Positions 46,136-53,106 of a stretch of 64,000 nt of DNA are shown one piece after another. This DNA comes from Planctomyces sp. Its GTDB lineage: Bacteria > Planctomycetota > Planctomycetia > Planctomycetales > Planctomycetaceae. The stretch spans positions 1 through 64,000 of the forward strand of contig JAEUIH010000039.1 of the NCBI GenBank assembly GCA_016795105.1, in the 5' to 3' direction. A program made the position numbers and the translations under genes. The notes below the pieces were generated by a model, which was not told where the DNA came from, did no database searches, and saw nothing but the letters and a program-made list of their open reading frames with translations. How positions within the stretch are numbered: the first letter of the stretch is position 1; each line of letters begins with the position of its first letter.

Positions 46136-46630
46136 TCATTTCTTCCCGAGTGCTCGCTGTTGCCGGAAAAATTCCTGAAGTATTGCTTTTGAGTCTTCCT
46201 GCATGATGCCACCAAGCACTGTGCATTGGTGGTTGAGCCGCGGATCTTCAGTAATTCTGTAGAGCGTATGGCAAGCACCGCCCTTGGGATCGCTGGTGCC
46301 ATAGATAACTGTTGGAATTCTGGCCTGAACGATCGCTCCGGCACACATTGGACAGGGTTCGAGTGTGACATAGAGAGTACAGTCGAGAAGCCGCCATGTG
46401 CCCAGTACTTCTGCTGCCTGTGTGATCGCGATCATTTCTGCGTGAGCCGTTGGATCATTCAGTGTTTCACGCTGATTATAAGCCTCCGCAATGATTCGCT
46501 CATTGTTGTGGACAATGACACAGCCGACAGGAACTTCGTTCTGATCAAACGCAATGACGGCCTGATCAAGTGCCTTTTTCATCCACTGGTCGTGTGGCAG
46601 GAGTGGATTTGATGGAAACACATCAATCAT
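46136..46630 (-). CDS. tadA: tRNA-specific adenosine deaminase
   Basis: A 164-residue protein. The zinc-binding deaminase signature is complete: PTAHAEMIA (His ligand and catalytic Glu) and [11 protein letters not shown] (two Cys ligands). [21 protein letters not shown] is typical of TadA, which converts A34 to inosine in tRNA-Arg. The ATG at 46628-46630 matches the usual N terminus; the frame is open upstream. Two near-identical 20-bp direct repeats (46683-46702 and 46718-46737) lie in its upstream region. Confidence 0.9.
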   Translation of the reverse strand: MIDVFPSNPLLPHDQWMKKALDQAVIAFDQNEVPVGCVIVHNNERIIAEAYNQRETLNDPTAHAEMIAITQAAEVLGTWRLLDCTLYVTLEPCPMCAGAIVQARIPTVIYGTSDPKGGACHTLYRITEDPRLNHQCTVLGGIMQEDSKAILQEFFRQQRALGKK

Positions 46631-46682
46631 TGCGATTTGTTCCGTGATGCTTGCAGTTGGGGTTCTGGAATTTACAGCTGAC

Positions 46683-46737
46683 GATTGTAAAAATTGCAAA
46701 GCTCAGCATGGCTGCTGGATTGTAAGAATTGCAAAGC
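46683..46737 (-). promoter_or_regulatory. Direct repeats upstream of tadA
   Basis: Two 20-bp copies of GATTGTAARAATTGCAAAGC with one mismatch (A/G), 35 bp start to start. They lie 53-107 bp upstream of the tadA start. This may be a duplicated operator or a simple sequence duplication. Confidence 0.4.
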
Positions 46738-46905
46738 AAGCAGATTCAAGGGTGATACCGAAATCCGCCGGAATCGGTGCTGGGTTTTTGTTTCTGATGC
46801 AAGTCGTTGATCCGCAAGGGTTTGTTGTATTCGGTTCTGAATACTCTGCGATAATTCTTGCCGAAGGAATCCGTTTGGCACATCAGTTGCTAATACTTTC
46901 TGGCG

Positions 46906-47074
46906 AGAGAGAGTGGGCTATGAGATCAAATCTCCTGAGCCCGGCTGCCTTGAGAAAGCAGCATAGAGAGAGACGGAGGAACGCCTGAGAAACGTATCCT
47001 CGCTGGCAGTTGTCGAGACCAGCTGCCACCTGAAAAAGGCCATCGGAATCGAAATGATCCGATCGGCCTTTTTT
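46906..47074 (+). ncRNA. Candidate structured RNA (five hairpins, terminator)
   Basis: No gene is credible in 46631-47322, but 46915-47074 holds five consecutive stems on the plus strand. They are GGGCT/AGCCC enclosing GAGAT/ATCTC (46915-46942), GCTGC/GCAGC (46944-46962), GAGGA-ACG/CGT-A-TCCTC (46976-47001), TGGCAG/CTGCCA (47004-47028), and a terminator GGCC-ATCGGA/TCCGAT-C-GGCC followed by six T (47038-47074). The loops of stems two and three share TGAGAAA. A TAATAC box at 46891-46896 could be the -10 element. I do not recognise the fold; 6S, SRP and TPP riboswitch were considered and do not fit. Confidence 0.4.
47033..47074 (+). terminator. Rho-independent terminator
   Basis: A 10-bp stem with one bulge (47038-47047 with 47058-47068), flanked by AAAAA on the left and TTTTTT on the right. 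It could act in both directions. It is the 3' end of the candidate RNA. Confidence 0.75.
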
Positions 47075-47086
47075 CATGCGCGCTAC

Positions 47087-47135
47087 AAAGTACTCATCAC
47101 GCTCCGCCGTGATGTCGAACCCTGCCTGCGACTCG
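47087..47135. repeat. Intergenic repeat fragment of family NSN
   Basis: The 28-bp unit at 47087-47114 is identical to 41698-41725. It is followed at once by a partial copy of the family end (GAACCCTGCCTGCGACTCG). Compared with the copy at 41.6 kb, the intervening bases are deleted. Confidence 0.75.
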
Positions 47136-47322
47136 CCACACAGCCTCCCGACCCACCGTGACGGCCACCGCACAGCAGACAGAAACAGTATTTTCGGTTT
47201 GCGGTCAAAGAACGCTCTATTGCTTGCGAATCGCTGGCAATACTTCATCATTCCCATCTGATCATTTACAGTGCCATATTAGCAAATCATTGCGGGTAAC
47301 TTAGAACGGTAAGGGATCAGTC

Positions 47323-47925
47323 ATGAGCGGAGATCCGTTTTCGTCGGGCGAGCGAAATTCATCCGGAGATCAGGGGAATCTCTACGCATTTGAGTCTCGT
47401 CAGGCCACCCCGATCAATGACTTTGGTGTGGGATCGATCCGACAGGTTCCAACGCTGGCAATCCTGATGTCAGTGCAGGGCGGGCTGACGATTGCATATG
47501 GCCTGATGATGGTTGCGCTCGGCTTTGTGATGCCGTACTTCATGAGAATGTCAGCAGCCAATGCGGGCAACATGCCCGGCGGTGGCCAACCGATGCCGGC
47601 GGAAGTGGAATGGATTATGGTGATTGTTTATGGAGGCATGGGGCTATTCTTCCTGACTCTGGGAGGCTTCACTGTTTTCTCCGGGCTGAGGCTTTACCGG
47701 TTTCAGAGTCGCGTCATGGGCATGGTCACACTGGGTGCTGGATTGCTCAGCCTGTTCAACTGTTATTGTTTTCCAACGGCACTTGGGCTTGCCATCTACG
47801 GATTTATTGTGCTGACGAAGCCCGCCGTGATGAAGGCGTTTGAGATTGCACAAGGCGGTTCGATGACGGCTGATGAGCTGGTTGGCGCCGTACAGCAGCG
47901 AATTCGAGATGGTCTATTGCAGTAG
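47323..47925 (+). CDS. Membrane protein of unknown function
   Basis: A 200-residue protein with a polar N terminus and about four membrane helices (LAILMSVQGGLTIAYGLMMV, WIMVIVYGGMGLFFLTLGGF, VMGMVTLGAGLLSLFNCY, FPTALGLAIYGFIVLTKP). A soluble helical C terminus follows (SMTADELVGAVQQRIRDGLL). It is 32 bp upstream of the CPBP protease gene, so probably co-transcribed. The layout recalls short planctomycete DUF4190/DUF4064-like membrane proteins; no function is known. Confidence 0.75.
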   Translation: MSGDPFSSGERNSSGDQGNLYAFESRQATPINDFGVGSIRQVPTLAILMSVQGGLTIAYGLMMVALGFVMPYFMRMSAANAGNMPGGGQPMPAEVEWIMVIVYGGMGLFFLTLGGFTVFSGLRLYRFQSRVMGMVTLGAGLLSLFNCYCFPTALGLAIYGFIVLTKPAVMKAFEIAQGGSMTADELVGAVQQRIRDGLLQ

Positions 47926-47957
47926 TTCGATACTCAGGCAATACCGGTACAGCGAAG

Positions 47958-48569
47958 ATGAACGAAGACAGTCCCGCAAGTTCACCGATGACGCAGTCGC
48001 AGTTTATGAATGGTGCTGCGGCGTTCGAAGGCGGGCTGTTGATTTTGTCGTTCGTTCTTGGATGGATTGCGTCAACCAGTCCCACGGAGAATCTGTATTG
48101 GTCGGCTGAAGACCTGGGCTACGGTTTTCTGGCCACGATTCCGATGCTGTTGTTTGGAGCCGCAGCGTTTCTGTCGCAGTCGTCGGCGATGTCCGGCATT
48201 CGTGAGTTTCTGCGTGAGGCGATTGGGCCTTACCTCGCAGCCTGCCGTATCTGGGACTTGTTTCTGCTGGCTTTGCTGGCAGGTGTTTGTGAAGAAGCGC
48301 TGTTTCGGGGCTTCTTGTATTTCTGGATGGTCGACTGGAATGCGACCCTGGCCGTTGTGATCTGTAATCTGGTCTTCGCAGCAACTCACGCGATTACGCC
48401 GATGTATGCTCTTCTGGCAGGATTCCTGGGATTATACCTGACAGCACTCGTCGCTGCGGACCCCACACCCAATCTATTGATCCCGATCACCGCCCATACA
48501 CTCTACGATCTGATTGGTTTTCTCGTCGTTGTCTGGGACTACCGCAGAAACTCGGGACCGAATTTATAA
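47958..48569 (+). CDS. CPBP-family intramembrane metalloprotease
   Basis: A 203-residue polytopic membrane protein with the CPBP (CAAX protease / bacteriocin processing) motifs in order: EEALFRGFLY, NLVFAATHA and ITAHTLYDLIG. The Glu pair and the His residues would bind the metal. Bacterial members process lipoproteins, signal peptides or bacteriocins. It follows the 200-residue membrane gene; the 3' end borders a repeat island. Confidence 0.85.
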   Translation: MNEDSPASSPMTQSQFMNGAAAFEGGLLILSFVLGWIASTSPTENLYWSAEDLGYGFLATIPMLLFGAAAFLSQSSAMSGIREFLREAIGPYLAACRIWDLFLLALLAGVCEEALFRGFLYFWMVDWNATLAVVICNLVFAATHAITPMYALLAGFLGLYLTALVAADPTPNLLIPITAHTLYDLIGFLVVVWDYRRNSGPNL

Positions 48570-48730
48570 CGCGAGAGAATCAGCTGGAAGCACCAGGTTT
48601 CGATCATGAGAGCCGAGCGGGCTTGTCGGGAAATGGAACGCAGAGACGGGGAGGCGCAAGGACGCAGAGAAGGCAAGCACAGAGCGAGTACGAGTACGAG
48701 TACCGCGTTGCGGAGTACGAGTACGAAGGT
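48570..48730. repeat. Repeat island unit, copy 1 (GAGACGSGGAGGCGCA family)
   Basis: Right after the CPBP gene, a mosaic begins. CGATCATGAGAGCCGAGCGG (48601-) is shared with about 52719 and, with changes, 49228. An ACGCAGAGACGGGGAGGCGCAAGG block follows, then GAGTACGAGTAC repeats. The block has no reading frame with coding character. It is the first of four related copies in 48.6-53.1 kb. Confidence 0.7.
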
Positions 48731-48758
48731 TACGTTTTTTGGAGTTGCAGTGCGATTC

Positions 48759-49002
48759 AACCCCAACGGGGTTTCACAACAAAGCCTGGGGTCGCCGCCC
48801 AGCGGCGCACCCCAGGAAATTCAGCAGCGGACACCCCGAACCCCAACGGGGTTCCACAGATTCGAATCCGCTGCACGACAACTCCGCAACGGTGTCAGTC
48901 TTGTGGAACCCCGTTGGGGTTCGCTAGCATTTGCGTCACCTGACCTGGGGTGCGCCGTTGTCACGGCGACCCCAGGCTTTGTTGTGCGACCCCGTTGGGG
49001 TC
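48759..49002. repeat. Cluster of palindromic REP units (ACCCCAACGGGGT)
   Basis: Four 15-bp palindrome copies lie at 48759-48773, 48839-48853, 48907-48921 and 48988-49002 (the last two in reverse orientation). They alternate with two larger hairpins of CCTGGGGT...ACCCCAGG type at 48785-48816 and 48944-48975. This resembles a BIME-like cluster of paired inverted REPs. No gene is visible from 48570 to 50026. Confidence 0.8.
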
Positions 49003-49159
49003 AATCGCAGAATCGCAAAGGCGAACCATGCCATGCAGCTGCATTGTTATTGTTGCGCAGGTGATCGCGGTTGCGGTCGATTTGGAGTGGCAGGTTTTAA
49101 CCGCGGTTTGCGCGGATCGCTCGGATGAATTGCGCGCTGGAGCGATTGTTGAACCCCCA

Positions 49160-49340
49160 GCGTTCCTCGTACTCAGTGAAACGGTACTTGTACTCGAAAA
49201 GACACTGTTAAACGCACCAGTTGTCGGTCATGAGAATCGAGAGGGCTTGTCGGGAAAAGATAACGAAGAGATGCGAAGAGCGATCACACGCTTGTTCCAT
49301 GGAGCGGTTTGCGAGTCTCGGAGAGACTCGCCTACGTTGC
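49160..49340. repeat. Repeat island unit, copy 2
   Basis: Contains CTCGTACTCAGTGAAACGGTA, the GTCGGTCATGAGAATCGAGAGG segment, and a terminal perfect hairpin GCGAGTCTC-GGA-GAGACTCGC (49312-49332) followed by CTACG. The same hairpin and flank recur at 53082-53106. Confidence 0.7.
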
Positions 49341-49556
49341 CGGTTTCCAACCGCCACGACATTTTGGCGTTCAGTCAATAGAAATCGAGCTGAACTCTCA
49401 TCGATTCTGGTTGTCATAAAAAATGCGATTCGATTTGGTTGGACGGCGGTCGCTGAAAGCAAATTGCCATACGTAGAATTCGGGGGATGAAACCAATGGG
49501 TGAGTCACCCAGAGGTGTGAAGCGCGCGGACCGCCGTTCAGGTCTTGAAGACTCAA

Positions 49557-49593
49557 CTTCCGCAATAGCGTTCTGCTACAAGCGTTGCGGAAG
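49557..49593. repeat. Inverted repeat CTTCCGCAA/TTGCGGAAG
   Basis: Perfect 9-bp arms at 49557-49565 and 49585-49593, loop 19 bases, in gene-free DNA. Not a terminator, since no T-tract follows. Confidence 0.6.
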
Positions 49594-49716
49594 CAGCTTC
49601 GCCAGAACCAATTGCAGAAAACATCTGTGCTAGGCAGAATGACAGTGTTAGACAGAACGAAACTGTTCGGCCCGATTCTTAGTTTCTTTCGAATACCTGT
49701 TTTGGCAACCATCCGT

Positions 49717-49900
49717 CGTGCTCGTGCTCAGTCGCGTAGCGACGGTGCTCGTGCTCGTAATCGAAAACAGCCCTGGCGACACCCTGGAACTTTGATTTCG
49801 AATGGCGATAAAATTCGTTGTGATTGCTGAGTCGGATGCAGTTCATCGTACTGGAATCGAGTACAATTACGAGCACCGCTCCGCTGAGCACGAGCACGAA
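49717..49900. mobile_element. MITE-like element with imperfect terminal inverted repeats
   Basis: A left arm of about 48 bp (49717-49764: CGTGCTCGTGCTCAG, then a GTAGCGACGGTGCTCG core and GTAATCGA) is matched by an inverted right arm (49856-49900: TCGAGTACAATTACGAGC to CTGAGCACGAGCACGA). There is no open frame inside. Size (about 185 bp) and structure fit a miniature inverted-repeat element or a folded non-coding unit. It adjoins the attC-like site at 49920. Confidence 0.5.
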
Positions 49901-49919
49901 TCATGAACCAATGAAACAC

Positions 49920-50012
49920 CAGAACCAAACCATGCACGGGAGTGGCGGTGGCCAGCGTTTGAAAAAAAAATCAAAACCAACGCCTGCCGCCCCGTGATGC
50001 GGGACGTTATGC
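49920..50012 (+). repeat. attC-like recombination site 1
   Basis: About 93 bp that can fold as one long imperfect hairpin with extra-helical bases on one side. It has an R''-like AACCAAAC at 49923, an arm GCACGGG..GGCGG..AGCGTT (about 49934-49959), an A-rich centre, a second arm AACGCCTGCCGCCCCGTG (about 49978-49996), GATGCGGGAC, and an R'-like GTTATGC (50006-50012). The SUKH gene begins 14 bases after it. That is the expected geometry of an integron cassette boundary. No integrase gene is seen. Confidence 0.5.
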
Positions 50013-50026
50013 GGTGAGAGTAAGCT

Positions 50027-50485
50027 ATGACTGAACAGGAATTACAGAGCCTCGAAGAGCGAGTCGGCTCAATACTCCCTCAGGTTTATCGCGCACTGCT
50101 GCTGGAGTTTCCACCCGAGCTAAGGGTCGCAAATCGTCTCGATTACGAAGACGAAAACGGTGAGCCGGTGATGTTTGCGACATCAGACCGAGAACTCTGT
50201 GATTCGCTGGAGTCTCTGGTAGCCCTGAACTTTGATGATCCTGAGAATTACCAGTTCAGCGCCAAACTTGAAAAATGGCCCGATGCATTTTTCATTATAG
50301 GCAGTAATGATTCCGGCGGTGTGTGGGCGATCAATTTGAATGACGACAATGCCGCGGTACACTTTGCCGATCAATCGACAAGCATTTTTGACCCCGAAAC
50401 CGACGGGCTTGAGGGATACTTCGAGCAAGAGGCTCCTTCAGTTCGTAATTGGGCTGACCGCCTGATCGCGGCGCACCGGAGCTAA
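50027..50485 (+). CDS. SMI1/KNR4 (SUKH) family protein
   Basis: A 152-residue acidic protein with the SUKH fold pattern: LEERVGSILPQVYRALLLEFPPELR at the start, WPDAFFIIGSNDSGGVWAIN in the middle and VHFADQSTSIF, then NWADRLIA at the end. SUKH proteins are often immunity proteins against polymorphic toxins, but stand-alone copies exist. No toxin gene is adjacent. It begins just after an attC-like site and is flanked by gene-free DNA, as in an integron cassette. (The first quoted segment spans residues 9-33.). Confidence 0.8.
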   Translation: MTEQELQSLEERVGSILPQVYRALLLEFPPELRVANRLDYEDENGEPVMFATSDRELCDSLESLVALNFDDPENYQFSAKLEKWPDAFFIIGSNDSGGVWAINLNDDNAAVHFADQSTSIFDPETDGLEGYFEQEAPSVRNWADRLIAAHRS

Positions 50486-50968
50486 GGCGCGATACTGACG
50501 AATCCGCATAACCATGAGACTTTGACTTGGCAACGATCGGAGTGAGCGTGTGGTTCTACGGATTGGGGTGGAGCGGAGAGTGCCAGTGAATGAACGAGCC
50601 CCTGGAGCCGAGGCTCAAGGCCCTTTTTCAGGAAGCCAGGTGGCTAATGTTGGCAGCTCGGAGAGCGATCCTGCACACCCGGAGGCGTGATTCAGAAATC
50701 GTGGCGACTCGGTTGCGGAGCCACGCCGCTGCCCAGCCGGAGTGTCCAGCCTCGATGCAGCAAGACGAGTCGATTCAACATTTCGGGTTCGAGTTCCCTC
50801 GTGTTGATTTCCTGCGTCCTTCTGGTTGCCGCTGTTCTTTGCTGTGGCCAAAGTTTTAGTTTTTTTTCATTGAGTACAAACAGAGCATCCGCTGGTATTC
50901 TACGCATAAAGATCTGCCCCGTCCCCCGCCGAGTTGCGGTCCTGCTTTTTCCACTTCCCAATACTCTG
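50486..50968. other. Gene-free interval
   Basis: Between the SUKH and hydrolase genes, 480 bp without a credible gene. Short frames occur (50590-50859 plus, 50615-50851 minus) but lack ribosome sites and coding character. A GAGCCGAGGCTC palindrome is near 50607. A possible decayed attC (TGGCAAC near 50528, GTTGGCA near 50650) has matching outer boxes but no pairing inside. Confidence 0.5.
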
Positions 50969-51778
50969 ATGCACGAAGCTTGCACAATCACGAAACGAAA
51001 GCCAACACCGGTTCGCCGCTGGATTCGTCGTGGCTTTATCACTTGGGCGATTATTGCGACAGGCTGGCTTGCCAACTCTGTACGTACTCAGGGTGTTCAT
51101 CCTTCGCTTCTGGAAAACAGTGCTGCGGTATCCGTCGTCGACGATGGCATGTCAATTGAGTTTCGGCCCGAGAACCATGGGGGTGATACGGCGATTGTTT
51201 TTATCTGTGGATCGGGAATCGGCGCCGAAGCATATGCTCCCCTGCTGCGACCCATCGCGGAGGCCGGGTATCCGGTATTCGTGGTGAGATTACCGATGAG
51301 ATTTGCTCCATTGGAATCTCACAAGCAGGGAGCCATTGATCGTGTGTTCTCTCTCATGAAAGGGCATCCGGAGATTTCGCGTTGGGTTGTTTCCGGGCAT
51401 TCCCTCGGGGCCGCTATCGCGTGTCGAGTCGTCGAGGCTGAGCCTTCCACGATTGCGGGCTTAGTGCTGTTAGGTTCAACTCACCCCAAACGAGCTGACC
51501 TGTCATGGTGTCAATTTCCCGTAACGAAAGTCTACGCATCAAATGATGGCATTGCTCCATCTTCCAAAGTTATCGCGAATAAGGACTTGCTTCCAAAAAG
51601 CACGAAATGGGTGGAGATCGATGGCGGGAACCATTCGCAGTTCGGCCACTACGGCCATCAACTCTTCGACGGCTCGGCAACCATCACCCGCAGCGATCAG
51701 CAGGAAATCGCTCGTTCAGCTATGATGGACGTTGTTCAGGACGTCGCCGAAAATCGAGTCGAACCAACAGGGCTTTGA
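50969..51778 (+). CDS. Alpha/beta-hydrolase (fold-5 type), membrane-anchored
   Basis: A 269-residue protein starting at ATG 50969, with a basic N terminus and a membrane helix (GFITWAIIATGWLAN). It follows the pattern of the alpha/beta hydrolase fold-5 family: IVFICGSGIGAEAYAPLLRP, VRLPMRFAPLES, the nucleophile motif VVSGHSLGAAIA (Ser about residue 143), VYASNDGIAPSS and the C-terminal GGNHSQFGHYG (His). Substrate unknown. It lies between two attC-like sites, though 256 bp before the second, so its status as a cassette gene is uncertain. Confidence 0.8.
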   Translation: MHEACTITKRKPTPVRRWIRRGFITWAIIATGWLANSVRTQGVHPSLLENSAAVSVVDDGMSIEFRPENHGGDTAIVFICGSGIGAEAYAPLLRPIAEAGYPVFVVRLPMRFAPLESHKQGAIDRVFSLMKGHPEISRWVVSGHSLGAAIACRVVEAEPSTIAGLVLLGSTHPKRADLSWCQFPVTKVYASNDGIAPSSKVIANKDLLPKSTKWVEIDGGNHSQFGHYGHQLFDGSATITRSDQQEIARSAMMDVVQDVAENRVEPTGL

Positions 51779-52033
51779 CTTCGCGACGTTGGGAGAGATC
51801 GCGTGGTTTAGCGGATCGGATGTGGAGTAGGGAGGACAGGTGGAAGAACGAGCTGGTTCAGCGTCTTGCTCTCGAGCTGCATCGCAATAATTTTTCCGGT
51901 ATCGTTTCTGACAGTCAGTAAAAACGGAGCATCTGCGGCGCTCCCCTCAGACAGAGCGACCACTCCCGATTGCCAGACATGAACCCTTCACAGTACAATT
52001 CGCACTCGACATAGTCCGCCGCGATAACGGCTT

Positions 52034-52124
52034 ACTTGAACACTCTCATGCAACGGAGCCGGCGGTCGGGCCGGTTTTGAGATTAACGCGTCTCGCGCCG
52101 GTCCGCTGATGCGAGTCGTTCGCA
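52034..52124 (+). repeat. attC-like recombination site 2
   Basis: About 91 bp with R''-like CTTGAAC (about 52035-52041) and R'-like GTTCGCA (52118-52124), which are largely complementary. The arms ACTC-(TCAT)GCA-ACGGA-GCCGGCG and (inverted) CGCCGGTCCGCTGATGCGAGTC pair with unpaired bases on one strand. The following gene starts 17 bases downstream. The rest of 51779-52033 holds nothing recognisable. Confidence 0.45.
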
Positions 52125-52141
52125 AGGAAATACTGAAGCAG

Positions 52142-52672
52142 ATGCCAGTCAATCATTCGAGCCCCAGTCGACTCTGTATGGTTGTTGCCCTGCGATTCTG
52201 TCTCGTTTTTCTTCTCAATATGTGGCTAATCGCACAATTCATGCTGTTGGACGGCCAAATCGCATTGCCAATCGGCACGTTCAAAGTGTGCGGTGATCCG
52301 GGCGGAGCCTATTTCGGCTATCTTCCTCCGCAACCGTTAATTGGAGTCAATCCGGAGCTTCGACTCATTGACTATTCATCAACTCAGACGTTGGTCAATG
52401 TGCGAGACGGTCTTGAGAAAAATCGCCGCTCCATTCTTCAGTTGCCGGGGCTCCGCGTGTGGCGGTCGATTCTCTCGCTGGCACATTTTGATCGGATCGT
52501 GGTGTACGTTGGCTACTACGTCCTGCTGTTTACAATCTTGATGGCAGATGTGGCTTTTCATCGTCGCACCGTTAAGGTCCTTGTGCAACGACTAGCTGCA
52601 AGGATGGCAACATCTGGTGAACAACGCGATAGCGATCTCCCCCACATTCTTCCTCGTACTCGTACTCAGTGA
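52142..52672 (+). CDS. Unknown membrane protein
   Basis: A 176-residue protein with an N-terminal helix (LRFCLVFLLNMWLIAQFMLL) and another near residues 130-150 (VVYVGYYVLLFTILMADV). The external loop contains TFKVCGDPGGAYFGYLPPQP. I start it at ATG 52142, after the attC-like site, rather than ATG 52109 inside it; AGGA lies upstream. The last residues (LPRTRTQ) and stop codon come from a repeat-island unit that begins near 52645, so the original C terminus may have been replaced. Function unknown. Confidence 0.5.
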   Translation: MPVNHSSPSRLCMVVALRFCLVFLLNMWLIAQFMLLDGQIALPIGTFKVCGDPGGAYFGYLPPQPLIGVNPELRLIDYSSTQTLVNVRDGLEKNRRSILQLPGLRVWRSILSLAHFDRIVVYVGYYVLLFTILMADVAFHRRTVKVLVQRLAARMATSGEQRDSDLPHILPRTRTQ

Positions 52673-52850
52673 AACGGTACTCGTACTCGAAACGACCCCG
52701 TTGAACGCGCCAGTTTTCGATCATGAGAGCCGAGCGGGTTTGTCGGAAAAGATAACGCAGAGACGCGGAGGCGCAAGGGCGCAGAGAAGGCAGGATAAAG
52801 ACGAATTCATTCTTTGCGTCTCTGCGCCTCCCCGCCTCTGCGTTAAATTT
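52645..52850. repeat. Repeat island unit, copy 3, with long hairpin
   Basis: CCTCGTACTCGTACTCAGTG at about 52653 starts the unit. It includes TTTTCGATCATGAGAGCCGA (as at 48.6 kb) and an imperfect inverted pair, 52755-52789 (AACGCAGAGACGCGGAGGCG...) with 52815-52848 (...GCGCCTCCCCGCCTCTGCGTT). This would form a hairpin of over 30 bp. It ends the unknown membrane gene. Confidence 0.75.
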
Positions 52851-52917
52851 TTCAGATTGCCGCGACATGCCTGAAACCGAAATCAGAAAAGTGAGCCTGA
52901 ACGTTACTGGAAAAGAC

Positions 52918-53106
52918 AACGCAGAGACGCGAAGGCGCAAGGGCGCAGAGAAGGCAAGCACAGAGCGAGTACGAGTACCGCTTTGCTGAGTACGAGTACG
53001 AAGGCTGTATCTTTTATGGCTGTAGCCGCGTCTCTCCGAGACGCGAAGAGTGTTCACACGCTCGTTCCATGGAGTGGTTTGCGAGTCTCGGAGAGACTCG
53101 CCTACG
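52918..53106. repeat. Repeat island unit, copy 4
   Basis: A further copy: AACGCAGAGACGCGAAGGCG, GAGTACGAGTACCGCTTTGC, the hairpin CGCGTCTC-TCC-GAGACGCG (about 53030-53048), and GCGAGTCTC-GGA-GAGACTCGC (53082-53102) as at 49.3 kb. The end of the repeat coincides with the stop codon of holA (53102-53104). Confidence 0.75.

Noticed and set aside
46981-47030. TPP riboswitch, suggested by the CTGAGA motif
   Set aside because: The partner motifs (such as the ACCTGAT and GGxTAATxCC elements) are missing, and no thiamine gene is downstream. 6S and SRP RNA signatures are also absent.
50528-50654. A third attC site (TGGCAAC ... GTTGGCA)
   Set aside because: Outer boxes match well, but the inner arms do not pair, so it cannot be supported by eye.
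50590-50859. Possible small gene between the SUKH and hydrolase genes
   Set aside because: No ribosome site, atypical composition, and equally long frames exist on the opposite strand.
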